Shown here: positions 32,559 to 41,341 of the stretch, piece after piece | Position numbering within the stretch: the stretch's first letter is position 1 | Layout of the letters: each line of letters starts with the position of its first letter | The notes under the pieces: model-generated | Database searches by the model: none | What the model was told of the DNA's origin: nothing | Seen by the model: only the letters and a program-made list of their open reading frames with translations | NCBI RefSeq assembly: GCF_000376825.1 | Contig: NZ_AQXW01000004.1 | Span: 682,001 to 746,000 of the forward strand | Source of the DNA: Demetria terragena DSM 11295 | Lineage (GTDB): Bacteria; Actinomycetota; Actinomycetes; Actinomycetales; Dermatophilaceae | Direction of reading: 5' to 3' | DNA: 64,000 nucleotides | Position numbers and translations under genes: made by a program

Positions 32559-33814
32559 CCACCCTGTCCGCAGGCCCACCGCGCATCATTGTTGACCCAG
32601 AGCGGTGGCCCGACGTCGCGCGGGTTCCGTTGAGCATCAAGGCTCGTACCGCCGCGTGGGCAACCTGGGGCATCTTTCGTAAGACTGTGGGAGAACTCGC
32701 GGTCCGTGTCGTCCTGCCCGACGGTTCGGTCATGGGCGGAGCGCGTGATGAAGTTGGCGCTCCCACCATGCACCTGCACCGACCGGAGGCCTTCATGCGA
32801 CGGGTCGGCTCCGCTGGCCTGATCGGATTCGGAGAGTCCTATCTGGCTGGCGAATGGGATTCGGAGGATCTTGCCGGGTTGATCGCCGCCTTTGCGACGG
32901 GCATCGATGCGCTAGTACCTGCCCCGCTGAAGCGGATGCGCTCGTTCTATCTGGCCACCCAGCCTCGGGCAGACCGGCCGACTCCAGAGAACTCACGCAG
33001 CAATGTTGCGCGTCACTACGACCTGTCGAACGAGATGTTCGCCCTGTTCCTCGACTCGACGATGACCTACTCGTCGGCGCTCTTCGACAACCCATCCGAT
33101 GACCTGGTCACCGCCCAGCACAAGAAGATCGATCGGATGCTCGACGAGGCCAAGGTCGGGCCGGGAAGCGCCGTCCTCGAAATTGGCACGGGCTGGGGCG
33201 AACTCGCGCTGCGCGCAGCGGCTCGCGGAGCCAAGGTGCACAGCGTGACGCTCTCTGAAGAGCAGCAATCGTTGGCGCGCAACAAGATCGCCGATGCTGG
33301 GTATGCGGACAACGTCGATATCGAGTTGGCTGACTATCGCACCCTCACGGGAACCTACGACGCCGTCGTCAGCGTGGAGATGATCGAAGCAGTCGGCCTG
33401 GACTTCCTGGACGAGTACTTCTCCATCATTAACAACGTGTTGGCTCCGGGCGGCGTCGCCGTCATTCAGGGCATCACGATGCCCCACCATCGCGCGTTGG
33501 AGACCAAGGACGGCTACACCTGGATCCATAAATACGTCTTCCCGGGTGGCGCCCTTCCCTCCTCCGAGATGCTCGCCGCGTCGGCTACCCAGGCTGGTCT
33601 TACACCGATCAACAACCTGTCAATGGGGCTGAGCTATGCCGAAACGCTCAGCCGGTGGGCAGACCAATTCAGCTGCGTACCAAACGAATTGGAAGCCCTC
33701 GGGTTCGATGAAGTCTTCCGCCGCATGTGGTCCTTCTACCTTCGCTACTCAGAGGGCGGCTTCCGCGCGGGCTATCTCGATGTCCAACAGCTCACCTACC
33801 GCAAGGGGGCGTGA
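32555..33814 (+). CDS. cyclopropane-fatty-acyl-phospholipid synthase-like methyltransferase 1
   Basis: AdoMet-dependent enzyme that adds a methylene or methyl group across the double bond of membrane acyl chains. The 419 residues hold the CFA core: NVARHYDLSNEMFALFLDST, MTYSSALF, the AdoMet loop VLEIGTGWGELALRAA and QSLARNKIADAGYADNVDI. CAGGAG precedes the ATG. It is the third gene of the operon, overlapping both neighbours by 1-4 nt. Two such enzymes side by side may act on different acyl substrates or form a heteromer. Confidence 0.93.
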   Translation: MTTLSAGPPRIIVDPERWPDVARVPLSIKARTAAWATWGIFRKTVGELAVRVVLPDGSVMGGARDEVGAPTMHLHRPEAFMRRVGSAGLIGFGESYLAGEWDSEDLAGLIAAFATGIDALVPAPLKRMRSFYLATQPRADRPTPENSRSNVARHYDLSNEMFALFLDSTMTYSSALFDNPSDDLVTAQHKKIDRMLDEAKVGPGSAVLEIGTGWGELALRAAARGAKVHSVTLSEEQQSLARNKIADAGYADNVDIELADYRTLTGTYDAVVSVEMIEAVGLDFLDEYFSIINNVLAPGGVAVIQGITMPHHRALETKDGYTWIHKYVFPGGALPSSEMLAASATQAGLTPINNLSMGLSYAETLSRWADQFSCVPNELEALGFDEVFRRMWSFYLRYSEGGFRAGYLDVQQLTYRKGA

Positions 33815-35127
33815 TGGCGACGGCAGTCGCGACGCAACTTGAGGAGCTTCTTCGTCCGCTGGTCAAAGGCGATCTCCCGGTGCGCCTTGAGGCGTGGGAC
33901 GGAAGCACCGCCGGGCCAGCCGATGCACCTGTGGTTCGGCTCAACTCGCCTCGCGCGCTCCAGCGAATCCTTTGGAGCCCAGGCGAACTCGGCGCCGCCC
34001 AGGCGTATGTCACGGGCGATCTGGACATTGATGGTGACCTCACGCAAGGCCTCCACCATCTGTGGGCAGTCGTGCGCGAGCGCAACCTGTCGGCGGTCCG
34101 CCCCACGCCGGGCATGCTGGTCAACGCTGCCCGCACGGCCCGCCAATTAGGCGCATTTGGCCCACGCCCATCGCTTCCAAAGACCCAGATCGCGGTCCGC
34201 GGGCGGCTGCACTCCAAGCGCCGCGACCGGGAGGTCATTCACCACCACTACGACCTGTCCAACGCGTTCTACTCACTCATCCTCGATGCCCACATGGCCT
34301 ACTCGTGTGCCTATGTCACCGGCGCCGACCTCGCGGGCTCGGAGACTGCGGACTACACCCTTGAAGACGCTCAGGCCGACAAACTCGACCTGGTCTGCCG
34401 CAAGGTCGGACTGGACACTCGAACGGGGATGCGCTTTCTCGACATCGGGTGCGGCTGGGGTTCGCTCAGCCTCTATGCCGCGGAGCATTTCGGGGCGCAG
34501 GTGACCGGTGTGACGATCTCACGCGAGCAGAAGGCCTATATCGACGGCGAGATTGACCGTCGCGGCTTGGGCTCGCTGGTCGAGATTCGGTTGCAGGACT
34601 ATCGCGATATTTCCGACCCGCCCTTTGATGCCGTGGCCTCGCTTGAGATGGGCGAGCATGTGGGCGAACGCAATTACGCGACCTATGCCGAGACGCTTGC
34701 CCGGTGCGTACGCCCAGAGGGCCGGGTGCTCATCCAGCAGATGTCGCGCTCTGGCAATCGCAATCGCGGTGGTGGCCCCTTCATTGAGAGCTTCATCGCC
34801 CCGGACATGACCATGCGGCCGATCGGCGAGACGCTCAACTTGCTGGAAGCCGGAGGGCTCGAGGTACGCGACGTGCATGCACTGCGCGAGCACTACGTCT
34901 GGACCGTACGCGCCTGGCAACAACGGTTCGAGCAGCACCGAGCCGAACTGACGAAACTGGTCGGGCCAGAGGTCATTCGCGTGTGGGACCTTTACCTCGC
35001 CGGTGGACTCTTGAGCTTTGAACAGGCCAGGATGGGGGTCGACCAGATTCTCATGGTGCGGCGCGATCACGGACCGTCATCCCTTCCCGCCGTCCGACCC
35101 ACCTCCTGGAGTACCGCTCGTGCGTGA
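33814..35127 (+). CDS. cyclopropane-fatty-acyl-phospholipid synthase-like methyltransferase 2
   Basis: Second CFA-type enzyme, 437 residues, clearly related but distinct from the first: VIHHHYDLSNAFYSLILDAH, MAYSCAYV, FLDIGCGWGSLSLYAAEHFG and YRDISDPPFDAVASLEMGEHV. It has a longer N-terminal domain (VRLNSPRALQRILWSPGELG, VTGDLDIDGDL). GGGGG lies before the ATG, which overlaps the previous stop by 1 nt. The duplicated CFA genes with different AdoMet loops (GTGWG against GCGWG) suggest specialisation rather than a recent copy. Confidence 0.93.
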   Translation: MATAVATQLEELLRPLVKGDLPVRLEAWDGSTAGPADAPVVRLNSPRALQRILWSPGELGAAQAYVTGDLDIDGDLTQGLHHLWAVVRERNLSAVRPTPGMLVNAARTARQLGAFGPRPSLPKTQIAVRGRLHSKRRDREVIHHHYDLSNAFYSLILDAHMAYSCAYVTGADLAGSETADYTLEDAQADKLDLVCRKVGLDTRTGMRFLDIGCGWGSLSLYAAEHFGAQVTGVTISREQKAYIDGEIDRRGLGSLVEIRLQDYRDISDPPFDAVASLEMGEHVGERNYATYAETLARCVRPEGRVLIQQMSRSGNRNRGGGPFIESFIAPDMTMRPIGETLNLLEAGGLEVRDVHALREHYVWTVRAWQQRFEQHRAELTKLVGPEVIRVWDLYLAGGLLSFEQARMGVDQILMVRRDHGPSSLPAVRPTSWSTARA

Positions 35128-35899
35128 TTTCGCTCTGCTCAGCCTCACCTGCCTCCTTGTCTTGGCGCTTCTTCAGGCTGTGACCTACGCGATCGGGCGC
35201 CGAATCGGACGGTTCAACGTCGTTGACGTCGTGTGGGGCTACGGCCTTGCGGTCGTCGCGGTGCTGGCTGCGCTGATTGGAACTGGCGAAGGAGCCCGGC
35301 CGTGGGTCGCTGCGGCGATCGTGGGGGTGTGGGGAGTTCGTCTCAGCACCAACATTTGGATTCGGTCACGTGGGAAGGGCGAAGATCCTCGATACACCGA
35401 GTTCCTTGAGGGCGCGAGCCCTGCGCAGATTGTGGGCAAGGTGTTTGTCACCCAAGGCCTCGCGCAGTGGTTCATCTCCCTGCCCGTGCAGGTCATCGCG
35501 GCGACCGGACCTGCCACCGGCATCGGAGTGCCGTTGGCTATTGCTGGTGGAGTCGTGGCCGTGGCAGGTGTCGTGATCGAATCCCTTGCCGACCGGCAGA
35601 TGGACCAGTTCAAGGCTGATTCATCCCGCCGCGGCCAGATCATGGACGACGGCCTGTGGGGCTGGTCCCGGCATCCGAACTACTTCGGTGACGCGTGTGT
35701 GTGGGTCGGGGTCTATCTCATGTCTGCTGCGGTATGGCCTGGCGTTCTGACTGTGCTCTCCCCCGTCGCCATGGTCTACTTCCTCGTCGTCGCGACCGGA
35801 GCGCGGCGCCTGGAGCGCCTGATGGCCGAGCGCCCCGGGTACACCGAATACCAAGAGCGGACAAGCTTTTTCGTTCCGCTCCCGCCGCGTCGCGGCTAG
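35120..35899 (+). CDS. DUF1295 membrane protein (steroid reductase-like fold)
   Basis: A 259-residue membrane protein with about seven hydrophobic helices and the DUF1295 signature: NVVDVVWGYGLAV, IRSRGKGEDPRY, SLADRQMDQFKAD and DDGLWGWSRHPNYFGDACVW. The fold is that of steroid 5-alpha-reductase/ICMT-type enzymes, which act on lipid substrates in the membrane. It closes the operon, with its GTG overlapping the previous gene by 8 nt and TGGAG upstream. A reductase role on modified acyl chains is possible but unproven. Confidence 0.9.
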   Translation: MRDFALLSLTCLLVLALLQAVTYAIGRRIGRFNVVDVVWGYGLAVVAVLAALIGTGEGARPWVAAAIVGVWGVRLSTNIWIRSRGKGEDPRYTEFLEGASPAQIVGKVFVTQGLAQWFISLPVQVIAATGPATGIGVPLAIAGGVVAVAGVVIESLADRQMDQFKADSSRRGQIMDDGLWGWSRHPNYFGDACVWVGVYLMSAAVWPGVLTVLSPVAMVYFLVVATGARRLERLMAERPGYTEYQERTSFFVPLPPRRG

Positions 35900-35902
35900 G
35901 TC

Positions 35903-37369
35903 TCAGCGCACGAAGCTCGCCAGTTCGCCCTGCAGGGCTGGCGTGACTTTCGCGTGCACATGAGTGCCGTCGGCTTCATGCCGGGTGGAGAGCACCTCCG
36001 CCTCATCATGCAGTCGGCTGAGCAGGTCGCCTCGGTCGTACGGCAGCAGCACCTCAACCTCGATGTCGGGCCTCGGGAGTTCAGAGGCGACCAGGGCTAG
36101 CAACTCGTCGAGACCTTCGCCCGTACGCGCCGACACCGCGATGGCGTGCTTCTCGTGGCGCAGAATCCGGTCGACCACCTCGGGGTCAGCGAGGTCGGTC
36201 TTGTTCACCACGATGACTTCCTTGACGTCGGTGGCGCCGACGTCAGCCAGCACGGCTCGGACGGCCGAGATCTGCGACTCGGGTTCAGCGTGGGAGCCGT
36301 CGACGATGTGCAGCAACAGATCGGAGTCAGCGACTTCTTCCAGCGTCGAACGGAACGCTTCCACCAACTGGTGTGGAAGGGCCCGCACAAAACCGACCGT
36401 GTCGACCAGGGTGTAGAGGCGACCATCCGCGGTCTCGGCACGTCGAACCGTTGGATCAAGCGTGGCGAACAGCTGGTTCTGGACGAGTACGCCCGCGCCC
36501 GTCATGCGATTGAGTAGCGAGGACTTTCCCGCGTTGGTGTACCCAGCGATCGCCACGCTCGGCACATGGTGGGTCTGGCGACTGGACCGTTTGGTGTCGC
36601 GCGCGGTCTTCATCGCGGCAATCTCTTTGCGCAACTTGGCCATTCGCGTGTTGATCCGTCGCCGGTCCAACTCGATCTTGGTTTCACCTGGTCCACGCGA
36701 ACCCATGCCCTGGCCACCAGCGGCCTGGCCACCAGCCTGCCGAGACATCGACTCACCCCATCCGCGCAGGCGGGGAAGGAGGTAGGACAACTGGGCGAGC
36801 TCGACCTGAGCCTTGCCCTCCTTGGACTTCGCATGCTGCGCAAAGATGTCGAGGATCAGCGCGGTCCGGTCGATGACCTTGACCTTGACGACGTCTTCGA
36901 GGGCGCGCCGCTGGCTGGGGCTCAACTCACTGTCGGCGATGACCGTGTCGGCGCCTTCCGCGATCACCACATCACGAAGTTCTTTGGCCTTACCCGAACC
37001 CATCCAGGTGCCCGGGTCGGGTCGGCTGCGGCGCTGAATCACGCCCGCCAGGACCGTGGAACCCGCAGTCTCCGCGAGCGCTGATAGTTCGCGAAGCGAG
37101 TTCTCCGCGTCTTCTGCGGTCCCCTCAGTCCAGACGCCCGCAAGGACGACCCGTTCAAGCCGCAACTGGCGGTACTCGACTTCGGTGACGTCCTCGAGTT
37201 CGGTCGACAAGCCGCCCACCCGACGTAGGGCCGCGCGCTCTTGCCGGTCAAGCTGTTCGCCGTCGTAGCCGTCGATCAGGAAGCCGTCGGCGTCGTAGCG
37301 CGGGTCCCCATCGTTTTCTTCCGCGAGCGCTGCTGCGCGGGCTTTCAGAAGTTCATCATGTGCCGTCAT
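35903..37369 (-). CDS. hflX: GTPase HflX
   Basis: Ribosome-associated GTPase that splits stalled or hibernating 70S ribosomes. The 488 residues have the N-terminal HflX domain (SRPDPGTWMGSGKAKEL), the linker with QAAGGQGMGSRGPGETKIE, and a G domain: G1 GYTNAGKSSLLNRM, G3 DTVGFVRALPH and G4 NKTD. GGAGG lies just before the ATG. It is divergent from the permease and convergent with the lipid operon, whose last gene ends 3 nt away. Confidence 0.96.
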   Translation of the reverse strand: MTAHDELLKARAAALAEENDGDPRYDADGFLIDGYDGEQLDRQERAALRRVGGLSTELEDVTEVEYRQLRLERVVLAGVWTEGTAEDAENSLRELSALAETAGSTVLAGVIQRRSRPDPGTWMGSGKAKELRDVVIAEGADTVIADSELSPSQRRALEDVVKVKVIDRTALILDIFAQHAKSKEGKAQVELAQLSYLLPRLRGWGESMSRQAGGQAAGGQGMGSRGPGETKIELDRRRINTRMAKLRKEIAAMKTARDTKRSSRQTHHVPSVAIAGYTNAGKSSLLNRMTGAGVLVQNQLFATLDPTVRRAETADGRLYTLVDTVGFVRALPHQLVEAFRSTLEEVADSDLLLHIVDGSHAEPESQISAVRAVLADVGATDVKEVIVVNKTDLADPEVVDRILRHEKHAIAVSARTGEGLDELLALVASELPRPDIEVEVLLPYDRGDLLSRLHDEAEVLSTRHEADGTHVHAKVTPALQGELASFVR

Positions 37370-37482
37370 ATTGCCTCCAGGGTCTCACCATGGGCGAGCG
37401 CGCGCGACTCGGTTTCTGGCGAGAAGGCGAAGATTTCGACAATTCATGCGTATACGTACGAGATTTGTGCCACACTCCTGCC

Positions 37483-38955
37483 ATGACGACAGCGGCCCGT
37501 AACGACAGCGAGACCTCCTCCCGGTGGGAGATCGAGACCACGGGGATTGAGGTCATCCCCGATTCCGATCGAACCGCCAAGCCCAGCGACCTCTTCTGGC
37601 CTTGGTTCGCCGCCAACGTGTCGGTCTTCGGCATCAGTTATGCGGGCTTCACCCTCGCCTTTGGCATCAGTTTCTGGCAGGCGACCGTGGTAGCGGCCAT
37701 CGGCATCACGCTGTCGTTCTTGCTGTGCGGGCTCGTCGCGGTCGGCGGCAAACGTGGTTCGGCGCCGACGATGGTGCTCTCCCGCGCAGCCTTCGGCGTC
37801 ACCGGGCAGAAGGTCCCGGGTGTGGTCTCCTGGCTGGCCTCAATCGGATGGGAGACCTTCCTCGCCATCATGGCGACCCTCGCCACCGCAACCGTGTTCC
37901 GAGAGCTCGGCCTGGGTGGGGGCACGATCACCAAAGTCATCGCCTGTGTGGTTGTCGCCACGATGATCGTGCTGGCCTCGATCGCCGGCTATCACCTCAT
38001 TATCAAGATGCAATCCGTCCTGACCTGGGTGACCGGGCTGGGCACCCTCTCTTATATCGCGCTGACCCTGCACCACGTCGACTGGGCGAAGGTGTCGACC
38101 ATGCCATCCGGATCGCTGCAAGCGGTGGTGGGTGCCCTGGTCATGATGATGACGGGGTTTGGTCTGGGCTGGATCAACATCTCGGCAGACTGGTCGCGCT
38201 ATCAATCTCGCGAGACGCCTGCTCGCGTCATCGTCATGTGGAACACGCTCGGAGGCGCCCTGGCGCCGACAGTGCTGGTGACGTACGGCCTGTTGTTGGC
38301 CGGATCCGATGACACCCTGTCCCAGCGCATCCAGGGTGACCCGGTCGGCACGTTAGCCACGCTGCTCCCGACCTGGTTCCTCGTGCCGTTCGCCATCGCT
38401 GCTGTGCTGGCCTTGGTGAGCGGTGCAGTGCTCGGCATCTATTCATCCGGTCTGACCCTGTTGTCGCTCGGTGTGCGCATCCCCCGACCGGCCGCAGCGG
38501 GTATCGACGGACTCATCCTGACGACGGGCACCATCTGGGTCGTCTTCTTTGCCGGGTCGTTCCTGGGCCCGTTCCAGTCTTTCCTCATCACCCTGGGCGT
38601 GCCGCTCGCGGGCTGGGCGGGAATCGTGATCGCCGACATCTTTGCCCGCCGGGCCCCCTATGACGAGGCCGCGCTCTTTGATCCGGCCGGGCGCTATGGC
38701 GCCTGGGACTGGCGAGCGATCGGCACCCTGGCACTGAGTTCGATCATCGGGTGGGGCCTGGTCATCAACTCCTTCGACGACGCGTCCTTCAACAACTGGC
38801 AGGGCTATCTACTCGGACCGCTGGGCCTGGGCGGGCGAGATGGTGACTGGGCGTACGCCAACCTTGGGGTCCTGTTCGCGCTCATCCTCGGGTTCGTCAT
38901 CAGTTGGGTGGCCAGGCGTGGCACGATCCGGAGCCAGGAGCGTGACCTACTCTGA
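37483..38955 (+). CDS. NCS1-type purine-cytosine permease-like transporter
   Basis: A 490-residue membrane protein with about 12 helices and NCS1/purine-cytosine permease features: FWPWFAANVSVFGISYAGF in helix 1, GKRGSAPTMVLSRAAFGVTG, GFGLGWINISADWSRYQSRE and PFQSFLITLGVPLAGWAGI. It probably takes up a nucleobase or a related compound with protons or sodium; the substrate cannot be read from the sequence, and no purine or pyrimidine catabolic genes are nearby. The ATG at 37483 follows a 113-bp gap from hflX that contains CGTATACG, a short palindrome. Confidence 0.87.
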   Translation: MTTAARNDSETSSRWEIETTGIEVIPDSDRTAKPSDLFWPWFAANVSVFGISYAGFTLAFGISFWQATVVAAIGITLSFLLCGLVAVGGKRGSAPTMVLSRAAFGVTGQKVPGVVSWLASIGWETFLAIMATLATATVFRELGLGGGTITKVIACVVVATMIVLASIAGYHLIIKMQSVLTWVTGLGTLSYIALTLHHVDWAKVSTMPSGSLQAVVGALVMMMTGFGLGWINISADWSRYQSRETPARVIVMWNTLGGALAPTVLVTYGLLLAGSDDTLSQRIQGDPVGTLATLLPTWFLVPFAIAAVLALVSGAVLGIYSSGLTLLSLGVRIPRPAAAGIDGLILTTGTIWVVFFAGSFLGPFQSFLITLGVPLAGWAGIVIADIFARRAPYDEAALFDPAGRYGAWDWRAIGTLALSSIIGWGLVINSFDDASFNNWQGYLLGPLGLGGRDGDWAYANLGVLFALILGFVISWVARRGTIRSQERDLL

Positions 38956-38970
38956 GGCGGAGGCGATCGG

Positions 38971-39930
38971 ATGGCAGGCAAGAATCAATTCGGTGAGCCG
39001 GTGCACCTCACGGTTGGCGAGCGCTCCGTGCGCCTGTCCAGTCCCGACCGGGTCTACTTCCCCGAACTCGGCGCGACCAAGCGCGATCTGGCCGATTACT
39101 ACCTTGCGGTTGGCGACGGCATCGTGCGCGCGCTGCGGGAGCGACCCTGCATGCTGCATCGGTTCCCCGATGGCATCGCCAGCGACAAGGTGCACCAGAA
39201 GCGCGTGCCGCGGGGGGCGCCCGCATGGCTCGAGACGGTCGAGGTGAGTTTTCCGCGCTACCAACGAACCGCTGACGAGCTGTGCGTGACCGAACTTGCC
39301 GCCGTGATCTGGGCTGTGCAGATGTCGACCGTGGAATTTCACCCGTGGAACAGCCGGCGCGCCGACACCGAGCGCCCAGACGAGTGGCGGATCGACCTGG
39401 ACCCCATGCCCGAGGCAGGTTTTGAGCGAGTGCGCCAGGTGGCGTACGCCGCGCAGGAGGTCCTCGACGAGCTCGGCATAGTGGGATTCCCCAAGACCTC
39501 AGGCGGCAGCGGCCTGCACGTCTATGTGCGCATCCGGCCGGATTGGGGGTTCGGAGAAGTCCGTCGCGCCGCACTCGCCTTCGCGCATGAAGTTGAGCAA
39601 CGGCTCCCCCACGCGGTCACCACGACCTGGTGGCGCAAGGATCGCGACCCGACCGCAGTGTTTATCGACTACAACCAGAACGCTCGCGATCACACCATCG
39701 CCTCGGCCTATAGCGTGCGTGGAAATGCACGAGCCACCGTCTCGACGCCGCTCACCTGGGATGAGATCGAAGACGTCGAGCCGCAGGACCTGACCATTTC
39801 CACGGTGCCGGAGCGGTTTGCCCGGCTGGGCGATCTTCACGAGCAGATCGACGAGGTCCAGCATGACCTCACAACTCTCTTGGAGTGGGCCGACCGAGAC
39901 GGGCTGGAGGCTACGGACTCACCGGAGTGA
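38971..39930 (+). CDS. LigD-type polymerase domain protein (non-homologous end joining primase-polymerase)
   Basis: Stand-alone archaeo-eukaryotic-primase-like polymerase of the LigD PolDom family, 319 residues. The metal-binding pair is D142/D144 in WRIDLDPMP, with a further acidic site in VFIDYNQNARDHTIASAYSVRG. It contains GFPKTSGGSGLHVYVRI, the nucleotide-binding part. There is no ligase or nuclease domain and no Ku gene in this window. Mycobacteria also carry such free PolDom proteins (PolD1 type) besides LigD. AGGCGGAGGCG lies upstream of the ATG. Confidence 0.92.
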   Translation: MAGKNQFGEPVHLTVGERSVRLSSPDRVYFPELGATKRDLADYYLAVGDGIVRALRERPCMLHRFPDGIASDKVHQKRVPRGAPAWLETVEVSFPRYQRTADELCVTELAAVIWAVQMSTVEFHPWNSRRADTERPDEWRIDLDPMPEAGFERVRQVAYAAQEVLDELGIVGFPKTSGGSGLHVYVRIRPDWGFGEVRRAALAFAHEVEQRLPHAVTTTWWRKDRDPTAVFIDYNQNARDHTIASAYSVRGNARATVSTPLTWDEIEDVEPQDLTISTVPERFARLGDLHEQIDEVQHDLTTLLEWADRDGLEATDSPE

Positions 39931-39935
39931 TCTCG

Positions 39936-39941
39936 TACCCT
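39936..39941 (+). promoter_or_regulatory. -10 hexamer for leaderless lipoprotein gene
   Basis: TACCCT, 6 nt before the ATG at 39948; no Shine-Dalgarno is present. Confidence 0.4.
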
Positions 39942-39947
39942 CCTCGT

Positions 39948-40718
39948 ATGCCGCACCGCTCTTCCGTCGCACTCTCGACTGTGGCCCTGCTCGCGCTGAC
40001 CGCCTGCGGGCCCGACACCCCCGAGGTGAGCGCCCCGACCACCGAGTCGACCACCGCCGCGGCGGCACAGGGCAGCTCAACCCCTACCACTGGCACGTCC
40101 GCGGCGGCCACGACCTCTGCGACGAAGACCGCGAAGAGTCCGACGAGACCCTCAGTGCCAAAGAAGAAGCGCGATGTCGGCACGGTGCGCGATGGCGCAC
40201 CGCTGACGGTGCAGGGTGCGGGTGACGAGGCCGTGTCCTATGACACCGGCGGTGATCGCGCGGTCGTCGTCGAGCTGAACTGCTCGAAGTGCTCAGGTCC
40301 GGTGCTACTCACCGAGGCGAGCCGCTACGAGCCGTGGTTCGAGGGCACTGGGCCAGCGAAGACAACCCAGCTCGAAAGCATCTCCGAGCGCGATGACGAA
40401 AAGCAGCTAATCGTCCGTGCGAAGGGATCATGGACGCTGCGGCTGACGTCCTGGAACGACCTGCCGATAAAGCCGGGTCCGCAGTCCGGAAAGAACGACG
40501 CCGTCATGATCATGAGCGGGCCGGGAAAGTCGATCCGGCTCAGGGCCACCCCGTCGAAGGGCGAAGCACTGCACTTCCGGATATACCACGCTCCCGACAC
40601 GAAGAAGTCCCGACTCATCGGGGGCGACGAGCCGCTGAACGAGTCCGTCGATATCTCGCTCCCCGCTGTGGTGGCGGTACGCGGACTGGGCTCCTGGACG
40701 TTGGAGCCACGCCCGTGA
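39948..40718 (+). CDS. secreted lipoprotein, family not recognised
   Basis: A 256-residue predicted lipoprotein: signal peptide with lipobox LTAC (residues 17-20), then a Thr/Ser/Ala-rich linker to about residue 75, then a beta-rich domain (VGTVRDGAPLTVQGAGDEAV, FRIYHAPD). CSKC in the domain is a possible disulfide or metal site. It is unrelated by eye to the three lipoproteins at 4-6 kb except in its linker style. The start is fixed by the lipobox. Its stop overlaps the next start (GTGA), so it is translationally coupled with the methyltransferase, an odd pairing. Confidence 0.75.
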   Translation: MPHRSSVALSTVALLALTACGPDTPEVSAPTTESTTAAAAQGSSTPTTGTSAAATTSATKTAKSPTRPSVPKKKRDVGTVRDGAPLTVQGAGDEAVSYDTGGDRAVVVELNCSKCSGPVLLTEASRYEPWFEGTGPAKTTQLESISERDDEKQLIVRAKGSWTLRLTSWNDLPIKPGPQSGKNDAVMIMSGPGKSIRLRATPSKGEALHFRIYHAPDTKKSRLIGGDEPLNESVDISLPAVVAVRGLGSWTLEPRP

Positions 40719-41341
40719 CTGAGGACCATTACTTCTCCGCCGAGCCCGCGAGCGCCGCCGAGCGACGCTCTCTCACAGTAGAACTCGCGGGAGCGGTGCG
40801 TGAGGTGGACGTCGCTTCGGGCATCTTCTCCCCCGGACGTCTCGACCCGGGCACGGCGGTGTTGCTGCGCGAGGTGGCTCTCCCCGACAAGCCCGGAACC
40901 TACCTGGACCTTGGCTGCGGCTGGGGACCAATCGCCCTCTCCCTCGGCCTGGCACAGCCGACCGCGGACGTGTGGGCCCTGGACGTCAACGAGCGTGCGC
41001 TGGACCTCATGCGAGGCAACGCCGCCCGCCTCGGGACCGATCGGGTCCGGTCCGTCCGCGCGGAGGAGGTGCCGGTCGAGGTGAGGTTCGATGAGATCTG
41101 GTCGAACCCGCCCATCCGGGTGGGAAAGCAGGTACTCCACGACCTTCTACGCGCCTGGCTGCCGCGACTGTCCCCCACGGGCGTAGCCCATCTCGTCGTG
41201 CAGAAAAATCTAGGTTCGGACTCGCTACAGACCTGGATCGGCACCGAACTGTCCGCGGAGGTCGAGGGTGGTCTGCGAGTGGAGCGAGAGGCCAACCGGA
41301 AGGGCTTTCGGGTCCTTCGCGTTATGCGTACGGAAGCGTGA
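40715..41341 (+). CDS. RsmC-like class I methyltransferase
   Basis: A 208-residue AdoMet enzyme of the MTS small-domain (RsmC/RlmG) type that methylates guanine N2 in rRNA. Motifs are FSPGRLDPGTAVLLRE, AdoMet loop YLDLGCGWGPIALSLG, LDVNERAL and the catalytic NPPI in IWSNPPIRVGK. Only the C-terminal catalytic half of E. coli RsmC is represented, as in other actinobacterial homologues. Its last 20 nt overlap the end of dapF on the opposite strand. The rRNA target is inferred from the family. Confidence 0.85.
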   Translation: MTEDHYFSAEPASAAERRSLTVELAGAVREVDVASGIFSPGRLDPGTAVLLREVALPDKPGTYLDLGCGWGPIALSLGLAQPTADVWALDVNERALDLMRGNAARLGTDRVRSVRAEEVPVEVRFDEIWSNPPIRVGKQVLHDLLRAWLPRLSPTGVAHLVVQKNLGSDSLQTWIGTELSAEVEGGLRVEREANRKGFRVLRVMRTEA

